A stretch of 64,000 nt of DNA, from positions 2,632,585 to 2,696,584 of the forward strand of contig VBAR01000001.1 of NCBI GenBank assembly GCA_005882315.1. Reading direction: 5' to 3'. Position numbers and translations under genes: made by a program. The notes beneath the pieces were generated by a model that made no database searches, had not been told where the DNA came from, and was given only the letters and a program-made list of their open reading frames with translations. The first letter of the stretch is position 1; each line of letters starts with the position of its first letter. Positions 29,290 to 37,699 of the stretch are shown here, piece by piece. The stretch is from Bacteroidota bacterium (GTDB lineage Bacteria; Bacteroidota; Bacteroidia; Chitinophagales; Chitinophagaceae).

Positions 29290-31434
29290 CTACTTGCTGG
29301 TTTGTAATTGATATATGCTTACCGAGTAAGGATCAAGTGTCCTTGTAAAAGTTGAAGCCACGACTTTTATTTTTGAAGTTGTCGGTATGATCTTTTCAGG
29401 ATCAGTAATTGTATTAGTATCCTCCGGTTTATCACCTTTGATAACAATTAATGTCGCATCAGGTAATATTTTACCAACGCCTTTTAAGCTTACTTCGAGT
29501 GATTGCTGTTTGCCAATTGTATTTACAACTTTAAGATAAATAACTCCTGTTTTTTCATCCTTTGTAGCAGAATAAAAAACAGTAGGAACTTGCGGCGCTA
29601 TTGTTATACCATCAGTACTATCTCTCCGGGTAAGTGGTCTGGGTTGTGTGGGAATATTTTTTGCGGTCGTGTTTACTATCATGTTGCCTAAATAATTCCC
29701 AAATAATTTTTGTACGTAATAAGCAGGCGATCCGTAACTGCTCAATGCATTGTAACCAATCAGGTCAGAATCCCACTGCCATGCTTTGGGAGCAGTGGCA
29801 GTAGCGGTATTTACATTCACAAACAACGGAGCATAGCAAGACATGATAATAAGATCTGAATTACGTTCCATACCAGTCATCCAGGCGGCATCACCCAAAG
29901 CAGCATTCAAATTAGTAGTTGGTGCGCCTTCACGGGTGGCCCATTCTCCAACAAATATTTTAGCGCCTTTGCGATCATACTTATCATATTGCGAAGCATT
30001 TTCCCACATGGCCCATGAGTTGCGGTAATAATGTTCATCAAGTACAGCAGGTTTTTTCCCTGACTTTACTTTCAGATCGGGATATTGTGCATCAGCGATC
30101 GTTGAAATGCAAATCAACTGAGGATATTTTTTTTCTATAGCTTCTCTGAATTGTGTGAACCTTCCATCATAGCTGCCTGATCTGTCAAACCAATCTTCAT
30201 TGCCGATCTCTATATAGGTTAGCTTAAATGGTTTTGGGTGACCATCCGCTGCACGTTTAGCTCCCCAGTAAGTTTTTACATCTCCTATTGCATACTCAAT
30301 TTCATCTAATGCATCATCTACATAAGGTTTTAAAAGCGGGCCTGCATCAACATGATCACCATTTAATGAATAACCAGCATATACTCCTAACACTGCTTCC
30401 CCTCCAATATCTTCACACCATTTTAAAAACTCGAAGTATCCCAAACCATCAGATGCACGATAACCCCACGACCCTTTATGACCCGCTCTGTTTTCGATTG
30501 GGCCTAAAGTTTCTTTCCATGGAAAAGCATCTGTGATCAATGGCCCTTCCAGGTAGTTACCACCTGGGAAGCGTAAGAATTTAGGTTTCATATCAACCAT
30601 CATTTGCATAATGTCTGGTCTGAAACCATTGGGTGAGTTCTTATATGTTGGAGGAAATAATGAAACAAGATTAAAATAATATAAACCTGTGCGGGTAGTT
30701 GAAATAACAAACCGTGCATCGGTTGTTGGTTTTACATTAGCAGCGGTAGTTAATATCAGTTCATATTTTTTCCAGAATGTGCTTTTTGCCAAATCAATTG
30801 TGCCGGATGCATAAACTATTTTACCATCATTACTTTCAATCGTTACTGTAATCGGGCCGGCTGTATTATCATCAATGACAGGGGCAGTTGGCTGTGCAGG
30901 TTGTTGTGAACCCGGACGCCGAAATGGTTGAATACTTCCTGTACCTTTTATATAGAATGATGCTTTATAAGTAGTATTAGGTTTTACAGGTATTCCCCAA
31001 TAACCTTCATTTGCAATGCCCACTCTGCTCCCTGCTTTTTCTACGGTAAGCCGTAAGCAACTTTGCAGTGCACGGTTGATCGCATGACGCCGTTCATCAA
31101 AAGGAACATTGTCCTGTGTTGCTGCAATGATTTTCATTGTTGCTTTTGAACTGTTGGTATCTTCCTGTATAAGGCTCCATCCTTCAGGTTTGAGTGGATT
31201 GTCTTTAAATATTCTATTGCGTATCAATTCCGCATACAGACCACCGTCATAGGAATGATTAATTTCCTCTGTCATTAACCCGTAAAGCATGGGACTTACT
31301 TTCGCACCAGGTTTTGTTAAGTCCAAAGTTAATGAGGTAGTTTGGGCATTTGCAGAAGGAACTATAAAGCTCCATAAACCAAACCCCAGGAAACTTATTT
31401 TTAGAAGCCGGTTTTTTAGCTTGCTCTTTTTCAT
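29290..31434 (-). CDS. GH51 alpha-L-arabinofuranosidase
   Basis: An exported GH51 enzyme of about 714 residues. I chose the ATG at 31434 because M-K-K-S-K-L-K-N-R opens a normal signal peptide ending in A-N-A-Q; an ATG 12 codons upstream (31470) is possible. Between the first strands and the barrel, about 85-260, is a CBM4-like beta-domain with a Pro/Gln-rich loop. The catalytic pair, numbered from the upstream ATG, is acid/base Glu425 in E-I-G-N-E-D and nucleophile Glu479 in D-E-H-Y-Y; the substrate loop F-L-R-F-P-G-G-N is also present. It would remove alpha-L-arabinofuranosyl side chains from arabinoxylan or arabinan. Confidence 0.92.
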   Translation of the reverse strand: MKKSKLKNRLLKISFLGFGLWSFIVPSANAQTTSLTLDLTKPGAKVSPMLYGLMTEEINHSYDGGLYAELIRNRIFKDNPLKPEGWSLIQEDTNSSKATMKIIAATQDNVPFDERRHAINRALQSCLRLTVEKAGSRVGIANEGYWGIPVKPNTTYKASFYIKGTGSIQPFRRPGSQQPAQPTAPVIDDNTAGPITVTIESNDGKIVYASGTIDLAKSTFWKKYELILTTAANVKPTTDARFVISTTRTGLYYFNLVSLFPPTYKNSPNGFRPDIMQMMVDMKPKFLRFPGGNYLEGPLITDAFPWKETLGPIENRAGHKGSWGYRASDGLGYFEFLKWCEDIGGEAVLGVYAGYSLNGDHVDAGPLLKPYVDDALDEIEYAIGDVKTYWGAKRAADGHPKPFKLTYIEIGNEDWFDRSGSYDGRFTQFREAIEKKYPQLICISTIADAQYPDLKVKSGKKPAVLDEHYYRNSWAMWENASQYDKYDRKGAKIFVGEWATREGAPTTNLNAALGDAAWMTGMERNSDLIIMSCYAPLFVNVNTATATAPKAWQWDSDLIGYNALSSYGSPAYYVQKLFGNYLGNMIVNTTAKNIPTQPRPLTRRDSTDGITIAPQVPTVFYSATKDEKTGVIYLKVVNTIGKQQSLEVSLKGVGKILPDATLIVIKGDKPEDTNTITDPEKIIPTTSKIKVVASTFTRTLDPYSVSIYQLQTSK

Positions 31435-31546
31435 TTGTCCAGTGTATTTATAGTTGTTGATTGTATCCATTAATAATTATATCTGTTCTTGCTAAAACTG
31501 GTTATGTAAAATTGATATATTGTTTTTTTGAATTGTCAACAATAAT

Positions 31547-33196
31547 TTATTCAACTTCTTCTTTTACATTGGTTATATTTTTTACTGCTTGCACTCCAAG
31601 TCTTTCTTTAAGCTGTGTCAGGTATAAACTACGGGGTGTTACATGCTTGTCCATCGATTCTACATGACCATTCGGTTTGGTAAGATCCTGCAAACCCGAA
31701 TTAAATATTACTGCATTAATACCTATATGACCAAAAGAATAGTTTTGAGCAGTAGGAGGTTGTTGAACTAAAAAATCTCCTTCGCAATTCCAGAAAACAA
31801 TATTTGCTCCAGCCCAGCCAATAATGTAATCCCAATACCTGGCCGTAAGCGGTGCTTTTACATTATCATACAAACTACCATTTACCCAATGATTATGCGG
31901 CTCACTGCTCGAATAAGGATTTATAGCAGTGCAATTGAGATAAACATTGCCGCTTGCTTCTGACTGCTGCTGTACAAACGAGTGTCTTCCTTTTTGCGAT
32001 ACACAACGCTGTACCAGGCAAAACTGTCCATTCATGTGGAAAATAAAACGCCTTCCACCCCATCTCTGAGAAACAGGTTCTCTTGATTCACAATCCTGAA
32101 CTGTTACCCATTTAGAACCTGCATTCACCTGTACCACGCTGCTCATAAAATGCATAGCAGACATATTCCTTACCCATGCATTTTTTGTATTGGTAATATT
32201 GATAAAGTTTGAATAATGATTTTCATCGGAATAATATTCCTCCCCCTTATACCGGTATTTAGCATCCAGTTTATCGCGGTCCATATTACCATACTCTGTT
32301 GTGCGTACTGTGGGATCATATTCTGATATACCCCGAAGATTTTCTACACCAACATTCTCAATCCGCGGGTCATTATATTTAAATACAAATCCGCCGCCCC
32401 ATTGTGTTTCAATGGCACAGAAGATGGGTGCATCAATAGTTACCGTATTCCCTTTAATATCTGTAATGATTCTGTCGTAATTAATATCAAATGGACGCCA
32501 CCTGTTACGGCCAACAGTTGTACTGTCTTCTCCCAACTCCTTTATCCAATCCTCATTGCCAATACGGCGAACCATCACTTTATCTCCAACCTTAAAAGCT
32601 TTTGCTGACGTAACATTGAAACTTTTTGCACCAACCGGCACATACTTATCGGTGATTGTTTGTTTTGTTTCTTCCGAAACTTTAACCGCCGAGTCACCTG
32701 CAATATTTATCAATGCTGGTCTTCCGCCACGACCAGGACCTTGTGCCGGTTGTTGTTTAGGCGTTTTGCCAAATAATATTGTACCAACATCACTCATACC
32801 TTCACCACGCAGCACCACACCAGAAGCTTTTATATAAAGTGGTTTATCTAATTGGTAAAAACCCATTTTCAGCAATATTGCACCTCTGAATCCATATGCA
32901 TCAAACGATAAAGCAGATACACTATCAATTGCTTTTTGTATTTTATCTGAATTATCTCCGGCAACCGGCCATACCGTTGCTTTTACCGGTACATAAGGTA
33001 TAGAAACTCCACCGCCTTTGTATCCTGCATTTGAAAAGTCAGGTATCCTGTTGCCGAGACTGTCAGCAACGTAAACCAGTTTACCATCAATACCCGGATA
33101 TACCAGAGATGTTGTTGGTGGAATATCCTGCGCATCGCTTACATAAACATTCATGAAGAATATCATCGAAGCAATTGAATGGATTTTACTTCTCAT
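31547..33196 (-). CDS. secreted right-handed beta-helix protein (pectate-lyase-superfamily-like)
   Basis: A 549-residue exported protein (signal peptide ending near V-S-D-A-Q). Residues about 70-145 resemble the start of pectate-lyase-3/glycosyl-hydrolase-28-type beta-helices (D-N-S-D-K-I-Q-K-A-I-D-S-V, then V-V-L-R-G-E-G). Many later segments repeat the short strand pattern of a parallel beta-helix (N-C-T-A-I-N-P, V-Q-R-C-V-S-Q-K). An inserted beta-domain (about 180-260, K-V-G-D-K-V-M-V-R-R) interrupts the helix. A loop near 140-160 is Gly/Pro/Gln-rich. It may be a polysaccharide lyase, epimerase or binding protein. No catalytic motif is clear enough to name a family. Confidence 0.78.
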   Translation of the reverse strand: MRSKIHSIASMIFFMNVYVSDAQDIPPTTSLVYPGIDGKLVYVADSLGNRIPDFSNAGYKGGGVSIPYVPVKATVWPVAGDNSDKIQKAIDSVSALSFDAYGFRGAILLKMGFYQLDKPLYIKASGVVLRGEGMSDVGTILFGKTPKQQPAQGPGRGGRPALINIAGDSAVKVSEETKQTITDKYVPVGAKSFNVTSAKAFKVGDKVMVRRIGNEDWIKELGEDSTTVGRNRWRPFDINYDRIITDIKGNTVTIDAPIFCAIETQWGGGFVFKYNDPRIENVGVENLRGISEYDPTVRTTEYGNMDRDKLDAKYRYKGEEYYSDENHYSNFINITNTKNAWVRNMSAMHFMSSVVQVNAGSKWVTVQDCESREPVSQRWGGRRFIFHMNGQFCLVQRCVSQKGRHSFVQQQSEASGNVYLNCTAINPYSSSEPHNHWVNGSLYDNVKAPLTARYWDYIIGWAGANIVFWNCEGDFLVQQPPTAQNYSFGHIGINAVIFNSGLQDLTKPNGHVESMDKHVTPRSLYLTQLKERLGVQAVKNITNVKEEVE

Positions 33197-33268
33197 AGCT
33201 GGTTTTTAAGTTTATATTCATTTACCGGCAATCAAGTCGATGTTGAACAGGATTTTTCTTCCCACTTT

Positions 33269-33775
33269 CTATTTTTTATAAATAGCTTTTGTAGTGCTTT
33301 CGCCACGGGGCGAATTGGAATGAGCGACAACAGAAAGTAAGCCGTCTTTTGTCAACGTCCAGGTTTCTGTAGATTTAAATTCACTGGTTTGTCCGTCTCT
33401 TTCAAAAGTAGTCGTGGTATTGACTGTAAGTGTCGAACCGTCATCAGACCAACTAGCTGTTGATTTTCTTTTTGAACCGCCAAAGCCTTCAGACTCGGTT
33501 ACTTTGCCATCATAGGTCAATGTAACAGTAGTAGTAACAGGGTCGCCACCGTTAAAACCAGGAGTTGTTTTTGAGATTGTAATAGCATTATCTTTTTGTT
33601 CTGCCTTGACCGACCGGGCCACACGGGCGCCGAATTCACCGAGCTCACTTTTTGATTCATCTAATTTCCAATCACCGGAAAAATTAACACGTTCAGCAAG
33701 GGTGGTAAAAGAGAAAAGAACTACAGAGGGGATCAATAATGCGTATAGCATTTTTTTAAAAGAAAACTTTTTCAT
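33269..33775 (-). CDS. small secreted beta-rich protein of unknown function
   Basis: A 168-residue protein with a signal peptide (to about residue 27) and a mature part made of alternating Thr/Ser-rich strands, starting F-S-G-D-W-K-L-D-E-S-K-S-E-L. The pattern of an opening G-x-W-x-L-D-x-x-K-S-x motif followed by antiparallel strands recalls a lipocalin-like or small-barrel fold. I do not recognise a family or catalytic residues. It lies between the beta-helix and cupin genes and is followed by a 72-base gap before the beta-helix start, so it may be co-transcribed with it. Confidence 0.75.
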   Translation of the reverse strand: MKKFSFKKMLYALLIPSVVLFSFTTLAERVNFSGDWKLDESKSELGEFGARVARSVKAEQKDNAITISKTTPGFNGGDPVTTTVTLTYDGKVTESEGFGGSKRKSTASWSDDGSTLTVNTTTTFERDGQTSEFKSTETWTLTKDGLLSVVAHSNSPRGESTTKAIYKK

Positions 33776-34011
33776 ATAACAAAATTTTAAGTATTAAAAA
33801 ATAAGAGCTTGAGTTAACCATTTTTATAACAGCATGCTGATTACACTCAGCAGGAACTGCAAAGAAGATAACTGTTAAGAGATTCTCCCCGAACTGTATC
33901 AAAATTTATTTTAAAAGCTTTGGCATCTTTATCATTATTATTAAAGCATCTCAGATCAATCGCTGTTGCCCACATTAATTACCGATCACGACAACCTGCT
34001 TAAAGTTTTTA

Positions 34012-35226
34012 TCACTGGTTATCATCACCCATAACATCATAGCCACGCCATTTGAATTCTTTTACAAGTGCGGCTGCCGCAGGCCATGCAATCTTGTGCT
34101 GTGGGCTCGCCACCCAATTTCTTCTGTCTTCTTCAGTAGCAAAAGAAATTTGTATCGAGTAATTATAATTTGTTGGTTCGGCCTGTATTTCTTTACTGAT
34201 GTTTTCCGGAAAGAGGCGCAATAACTTTGAACCAACATAACCTTTTTGTACTATCATGGCAGGCACATAAATAGAGTGATACATTTTTTCAAAAGCATCA
34301 CTGTTTTCTTTGGGTACAACAAAATCCATTTGCAATAGTATTGCCTTAGGTTTGGCAAGCTGTTTCAGGTTGTCAGGATTTTTCTGTTGTTTAGAAACCG
34401 CAATACCAATCACCAGCAATTCAAGTTCTTCTTTTCCGGTGTTAGTAAAATTCAGTTTCTCGCCCAGCAATCCATAAAAAGCATCATCTGTTTTTATTGT
34501 TGCAGTATCTGTATTAATGCCAATGATACCCGAACCTTTAATTACATAATACACTTCTTCAAATCCTTCAAGCTGTCTTGGGCCTGCAATACTACCTGCT
34601 GGTATTGTTAAGTGATCAACATGATCCCAACTCGTTGAAAAAACATCAGGTCCTAGTATGCGGCGATACAGGATGCCATTGCCGGGGTAAGTATTATTAT
34701 TGGGTTTTAGTAATTCTTTTTTCAGTTGACTGGAAGCAAATTGCGGAATGGGATCCAGCTTGGCGCCAACACGATCATCACCTAAATCAAAATTATCTCC
34801 GCGTCCTTTTGTAGTACTCACAGCAAAATTCATCCAGCGAAGAGAAGTCTTACCTGGATTATAAATTCCATGAGAGTTGCCCATTTTGCAGGGTACCAAA
34901 GCCGGTCCTTTTATTTTGGAAGTACGTCCATTGATAGTAAACTCCGCTTCGCCATCAAGTATAACAAACATTTCTTCAATGGTATGATGAAAATGGTGTC
35001 CGATACCCGATTTAGCATTGATAGATCCGGTGTGCAGGTAAAGGAAGTTGGTGGATAATTCAGTGCGGCCGATCAGTTGGGTGAATCCCATTTTCCCGGC
35101 CCCGGCATGCACAGCAGACAGTTCTCTGTACTTTGACGGATCGTTATGCATTACACGTTTACTTAAAGATTGCGCTGAGGAAGATATTGTAATAATTACT
35201 GTCAATAGTAAAAGCAAGCGGTTCAT
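34012..35226 (-). CDS. secreted bicupin protein with C-terminal ferredoxin-like domain
   Basis: A 404-residue exported protein. Cupin 1 (about 50-150) has a full metal site (H-H-F-H-H-T-I-E-E, then a later His in N-S-H-G). Cupin 2 (about 180-275) has the E-G-F-E-E-V-Y-Y-V-I-K-G segment without the paired His, so it is probably non-metal. Residues about 290-395 (Q-M-D-F-V-V-P-K-E-N-S-D-A-F-E) look like a dimeric alpha/beta-barrel of the antibiotic-biosynthesis-monooxygenase or EthD type. Similar cupins bind or isomerise sugars and sugar acids. The combined layout is not one I can tie to a known enzyme. A 75-base gap separates it from the PQQ dehydrogenase gene upstream. Confidence 0.75.
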   Translation of the reverse strand: MNRLLLLLTVIITISSSAQSLSKRVMHNDPSKYRELSAVHAGAGKMGFTQLIGRTELSTNFLYLHTGSINAKSGIGHHFHHTIEEMFVILDGEAEFTINGRTSKIKGPALVPCKMGNSHGIYNPGKTSLRWMNFAVSTTKGRGDNFDLGDDRVGAKLDPIPQFASSQLKKELLKPNNNTYPGNGILYRRILGPDVFSTSWDHVDHLTIPAGSIAGPRQLEGFEEVYYVIKGSGIIGINTDTATIKTDDAFYGLLGEKLNFTNTGKEELELLVIGIAVSKQQKNPDNLKQLAKPKAILLQMDFVVPKENSDAFEKMYHSIYVPAMIVQKGYVGSKLLRLFPENISKEIQAEPTNYNYSIQISFATEEDRRNWVASPQHKIAWPAAAALVKEFKWRGYDVMGDDNQ

Positions 35227-35301
35227 AATTTTCAGTTTTGGTTATCTATAAAACAATTAAGACATTTAATAAAATATCCTGGTACAATATATTTTTATCA
35301 T

Positions 35302-37548
35302 TTACTGCGCTGGAAGCGCATATACAACATATCCCCGTGGCAATGCCCCGGGATCTTTGGAATGATCATAACTATCCCTTGTAAAATTGTTGGTAGCATT
35401 AACTACCAGGTATTGCTTGCCGTTTAATTCATACATCACCGGCTGGGCATTAGACTCATAACTAAGCGTCGTTTCCCACAGGAGTTTACCACTATCTGAA
35501 TCGTATGCATATAATTTTCCTCCCTTGCCGGTACAGAATAGAACTCCTGTAGAAGTAACCACGATTCCTTTTCTTTGCGAACCGTTTACAGCACCGGTAC
35601 TTTTATCACCTGCCTTTGATGTTTTAGCATCTTCACCCAATGGTTGTTTCCATTTAACAGTGCCCGTATTAAGATCATACGCCATAACCCATGCCCATGT
35701 GGGACCTAATAGATCAGGCCATGCAGTACCATAATCTGTTGAATAACGATTTTTAGGACGAGCTACCCCAACAGGGTATTCAGACATTGGCGGAACAGGT
35801 TTCACATCAGGTTTTACCGTTGCACCTCCTGAAGCTACTACCGGACCTTCGGGCATTTTAGTTTCTGTATTTCTTCTTGGCCCGCCACCAAATCTCGATA
35901 TTGTACCTCCTAAGTAACGGTATATAGCTGTTATTCTTTGTTCATCAACATGAGGAAAACCGGGCATTTGACCGCGGCCCACATTTATTAAAGTTTTAAA
36001 ATCATCAAAGGTGATACGCTGTCCTGCATTAATGATCGAAGGCGCTATACCTCTTCCTGTCATATTATCTCCATGACAGGACTTGCAGCTGGTACTATAT
36101 AATGTTTGCACTTTTTGTTTATCATCTGCAGACATTAATTCCCGCGGAGATTTTATTCTTTCGAGTTTATAAACCGAAACATATTCCTGTGTCAATATAT
36201 ATAGCATTCCTTTGCCGGGATCAGAAGCCGTATTGCCAAAGTTCACACCACCCAGTGCACCTGGTAACATGATCGTTTCATATTTATCGGATGGCGGAAC
36301 AAATAATCCTGATTTAGCGGAGTCGATCCTTTTGTACCATTTTTTCTTTTCATCTTCAGAATAAAAAGGATTGATCATGTCTTTTGTCACTTCGTGTCTT
36401 GTAAAGCTGGGTACAACGGTTGGAATAGGTTGTGTAGGCCATGATTTTTCGCCGGGCATCTTGCTCGCTGGAAAAGGTTTTTCTTCAATAGGGAAAATAG
36501 GTTTTCCTGTTACACGATCGAATACAAATACGAAACCATGTTTGGTAGCTATAGCTACAGCATCAATTTGTTTACCATTGCGGTTTACAGTTAATAATTG
36601 CGGAGCAGAAGCAAGATCATAATCCCACAAATCATGATGCACAGTCTGGAAATGCCAGATGCGTTTACCTGTACGGACATTTATTGCTACGAGACAATTA
36701 CCAAAGAGATTGCTTCCAAGACGGTCTGCACCATAAAAATCAAATGTTGGTGAGCCAAGAGGTAAGTAGGCAATGCCTCTTTTGACATCTACCGATATTT
36801 CACTCCATACATTTGTGCCGCCTACATATTTATATGCATCTTTTGGCCAGGTATTGTAACCAAATTCTCCGGGATGAGGAATCGTATGGAATGTCCAAAC
36901 CCTTTTGCCTGTAACAATGTTATAGGCTCTTATGTGTCCGGGAGGAGAAAAATATCCTTCACCCGGTGCAGATCCCATAATTATTAAATCTTCGAATATT
37001 ACTCCCGGCATCATAGATTGCATTCTCCGGATAGATGAAACGGGACGGTCGAGCCCTTCTCTCATATCCACATACCCATTCTTACCAAAGGTCGTAATTG
37101 ATTTTCCTGTCAGTGCATCTATCGCCTGCAATGTATTGTTGAGTGTAAAAACCAAGCGTCTGTCTTTTCTGTCTTTACTTTCCCAATAGTTAATTCCTCT
37201 CCGGGTCAGTCCCTGCAGGTTGGCATGTATCCATATCTCTTTACCTGTTTGTGCATTGACAGCAACAAGGGAATAATTTTTTGCCATCACATACATAATT
37301 GTATCTACAAGGATAGGACTGAAAAAATTAAAAACAGAATCCATAGTAGGATAAACCCAGGCTACCTGCATCTGGTTCACATTTTCTTTGGTAATCTGGG
37401 ACGCATTAAAATACTTTGACTGATCCGGGCTGCCTCCATAATGTGTCCAGCTTTTGTGTTCATTATCCGGCAAGAAATCATTAATGGTTGCATAGGCAAA
37501 GCAACAAAATACAAGAATGGCTACGGTAATTTTGGTTCTTTGTTTCAT
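35302..37548 (-). CDS. PQQ-dependent sugar dehydrogenase with inserted cytochrome c domain
   Basis: A 748-residue periplasmic quinoprotein. One N-terminal hydrophobic stretch serves as a signal. The eight-bladed PQQ propeller shows membrane-glucose-dehydrogenase-type motifs (S-P-P-G-H-I-R-A-Y near 201-208, H-H-D-L-W-D-Y-D-L-A-S-A-P at 304-316 with the probable catalytic Asp). A cytochrome c domain (about 470-560, heme motif Cys488-x-x-Cys491-His492) is inserted before the last blades. The five transmembrane helices of membrane glucose dehydrogenase are missing. It would oxidise aldoses to lactones and pass electrons to its own heme, then to a partner such as the heme lipoprotein encoded next to it. 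No PQQ synthesis genes are in the window. Confidence 0.88.
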   Translation of the reverse strand: MKQRTKITVAILVFCCFAYATINDFLPDNEHKSWTHYGGSPDQSKYFNASQITKENVNQMQVAWVYPTMDSVFNFFSPILVDTIMYVMAKNYSLVAVNAQTGKEIWIHANLQGLTRRGINYWESKDRKDRRLVFTLNNTLQAIDALTGKSITTFGKNGYVDMREGLDRPVSSIRRMQSMMPGVIFEDLIIMGSAPGEGYFSPPGHIRAYNIVTGKRVWTFHTIPHPGEFGYNTWPKDAYKYVGGTNVWSEISVDVKRGIAYLPLGSPTFDFYGADRLGSNLFGNCLVAINVRTGKRIWHFQTVHHDLWDYDLASAPQLLTVNRNGKQIDAVAIATKHGFVFVFDRVTGKPIFPIEEKPFPASKMPGEKSWPTQPIPTVVPSFTRHEVTKDMINPFYSEDEKKKWYKRIDSAKSGLFVPPSDKYETIMLPGALGGVNFGNTASDPGKGMLYILTQEYVSVYKLERIKSPRELMSADDKQKVQTLYSTSCKSCHGDNMTGRGIAPSIINAGQRITFDDFKTLINVGRGQMPGFPHVDEQRITAIYRYLGGTISRFGGGPRRNTETKMPEGPVVASGGATVKPDVKPVPPMSEYPVGVARPKNRYSTDYGTAWPDLLGPTWAWVMAYDLNTGTVKWKQPLGEDAKTSKAGDKSTGAVNGSQRKGIVVTSTGVLFCTGKGGKLYAYDSDSGKLLWETTLSYESNAQPVMYELNGKQYLVVNATNNFTRDSYDHSKDPGALPRGYVVYALPAQ

Positions 37549-37660
37549 TTAGCAAGAATGTTTTATTGAACAATTTGTAATACGTTATGTATAGGATTTT
37601 TTTTAAAATAAATATTGATGATAAACGAAAATTAAAATATGATAATATTTTTCAACACGG

Positions 37661-37672
37661 TAAAACGTTTCA
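37661..37672. promoter_or_regulatory. LacI-operator-like palindrome upstream of the PQQ dehydrogenase gene
   Basis: The 12 bases TAAAACGTTTCA contain the perfect 8-bp palindrome AAACGTTT and resemble the common LacI-family operator half-sites. They lie 113 bases upstream of the dehydrogenase start and 28 bases past the stop of the heme-lipoprotein gene. No LacI regulator is encoded in the window and only this one copy was noticed, so support is weak. Confidence 0.25.
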
Positions 37673-37699
37673 AGGTTTTATATTTTGGTTCATAAAAAA

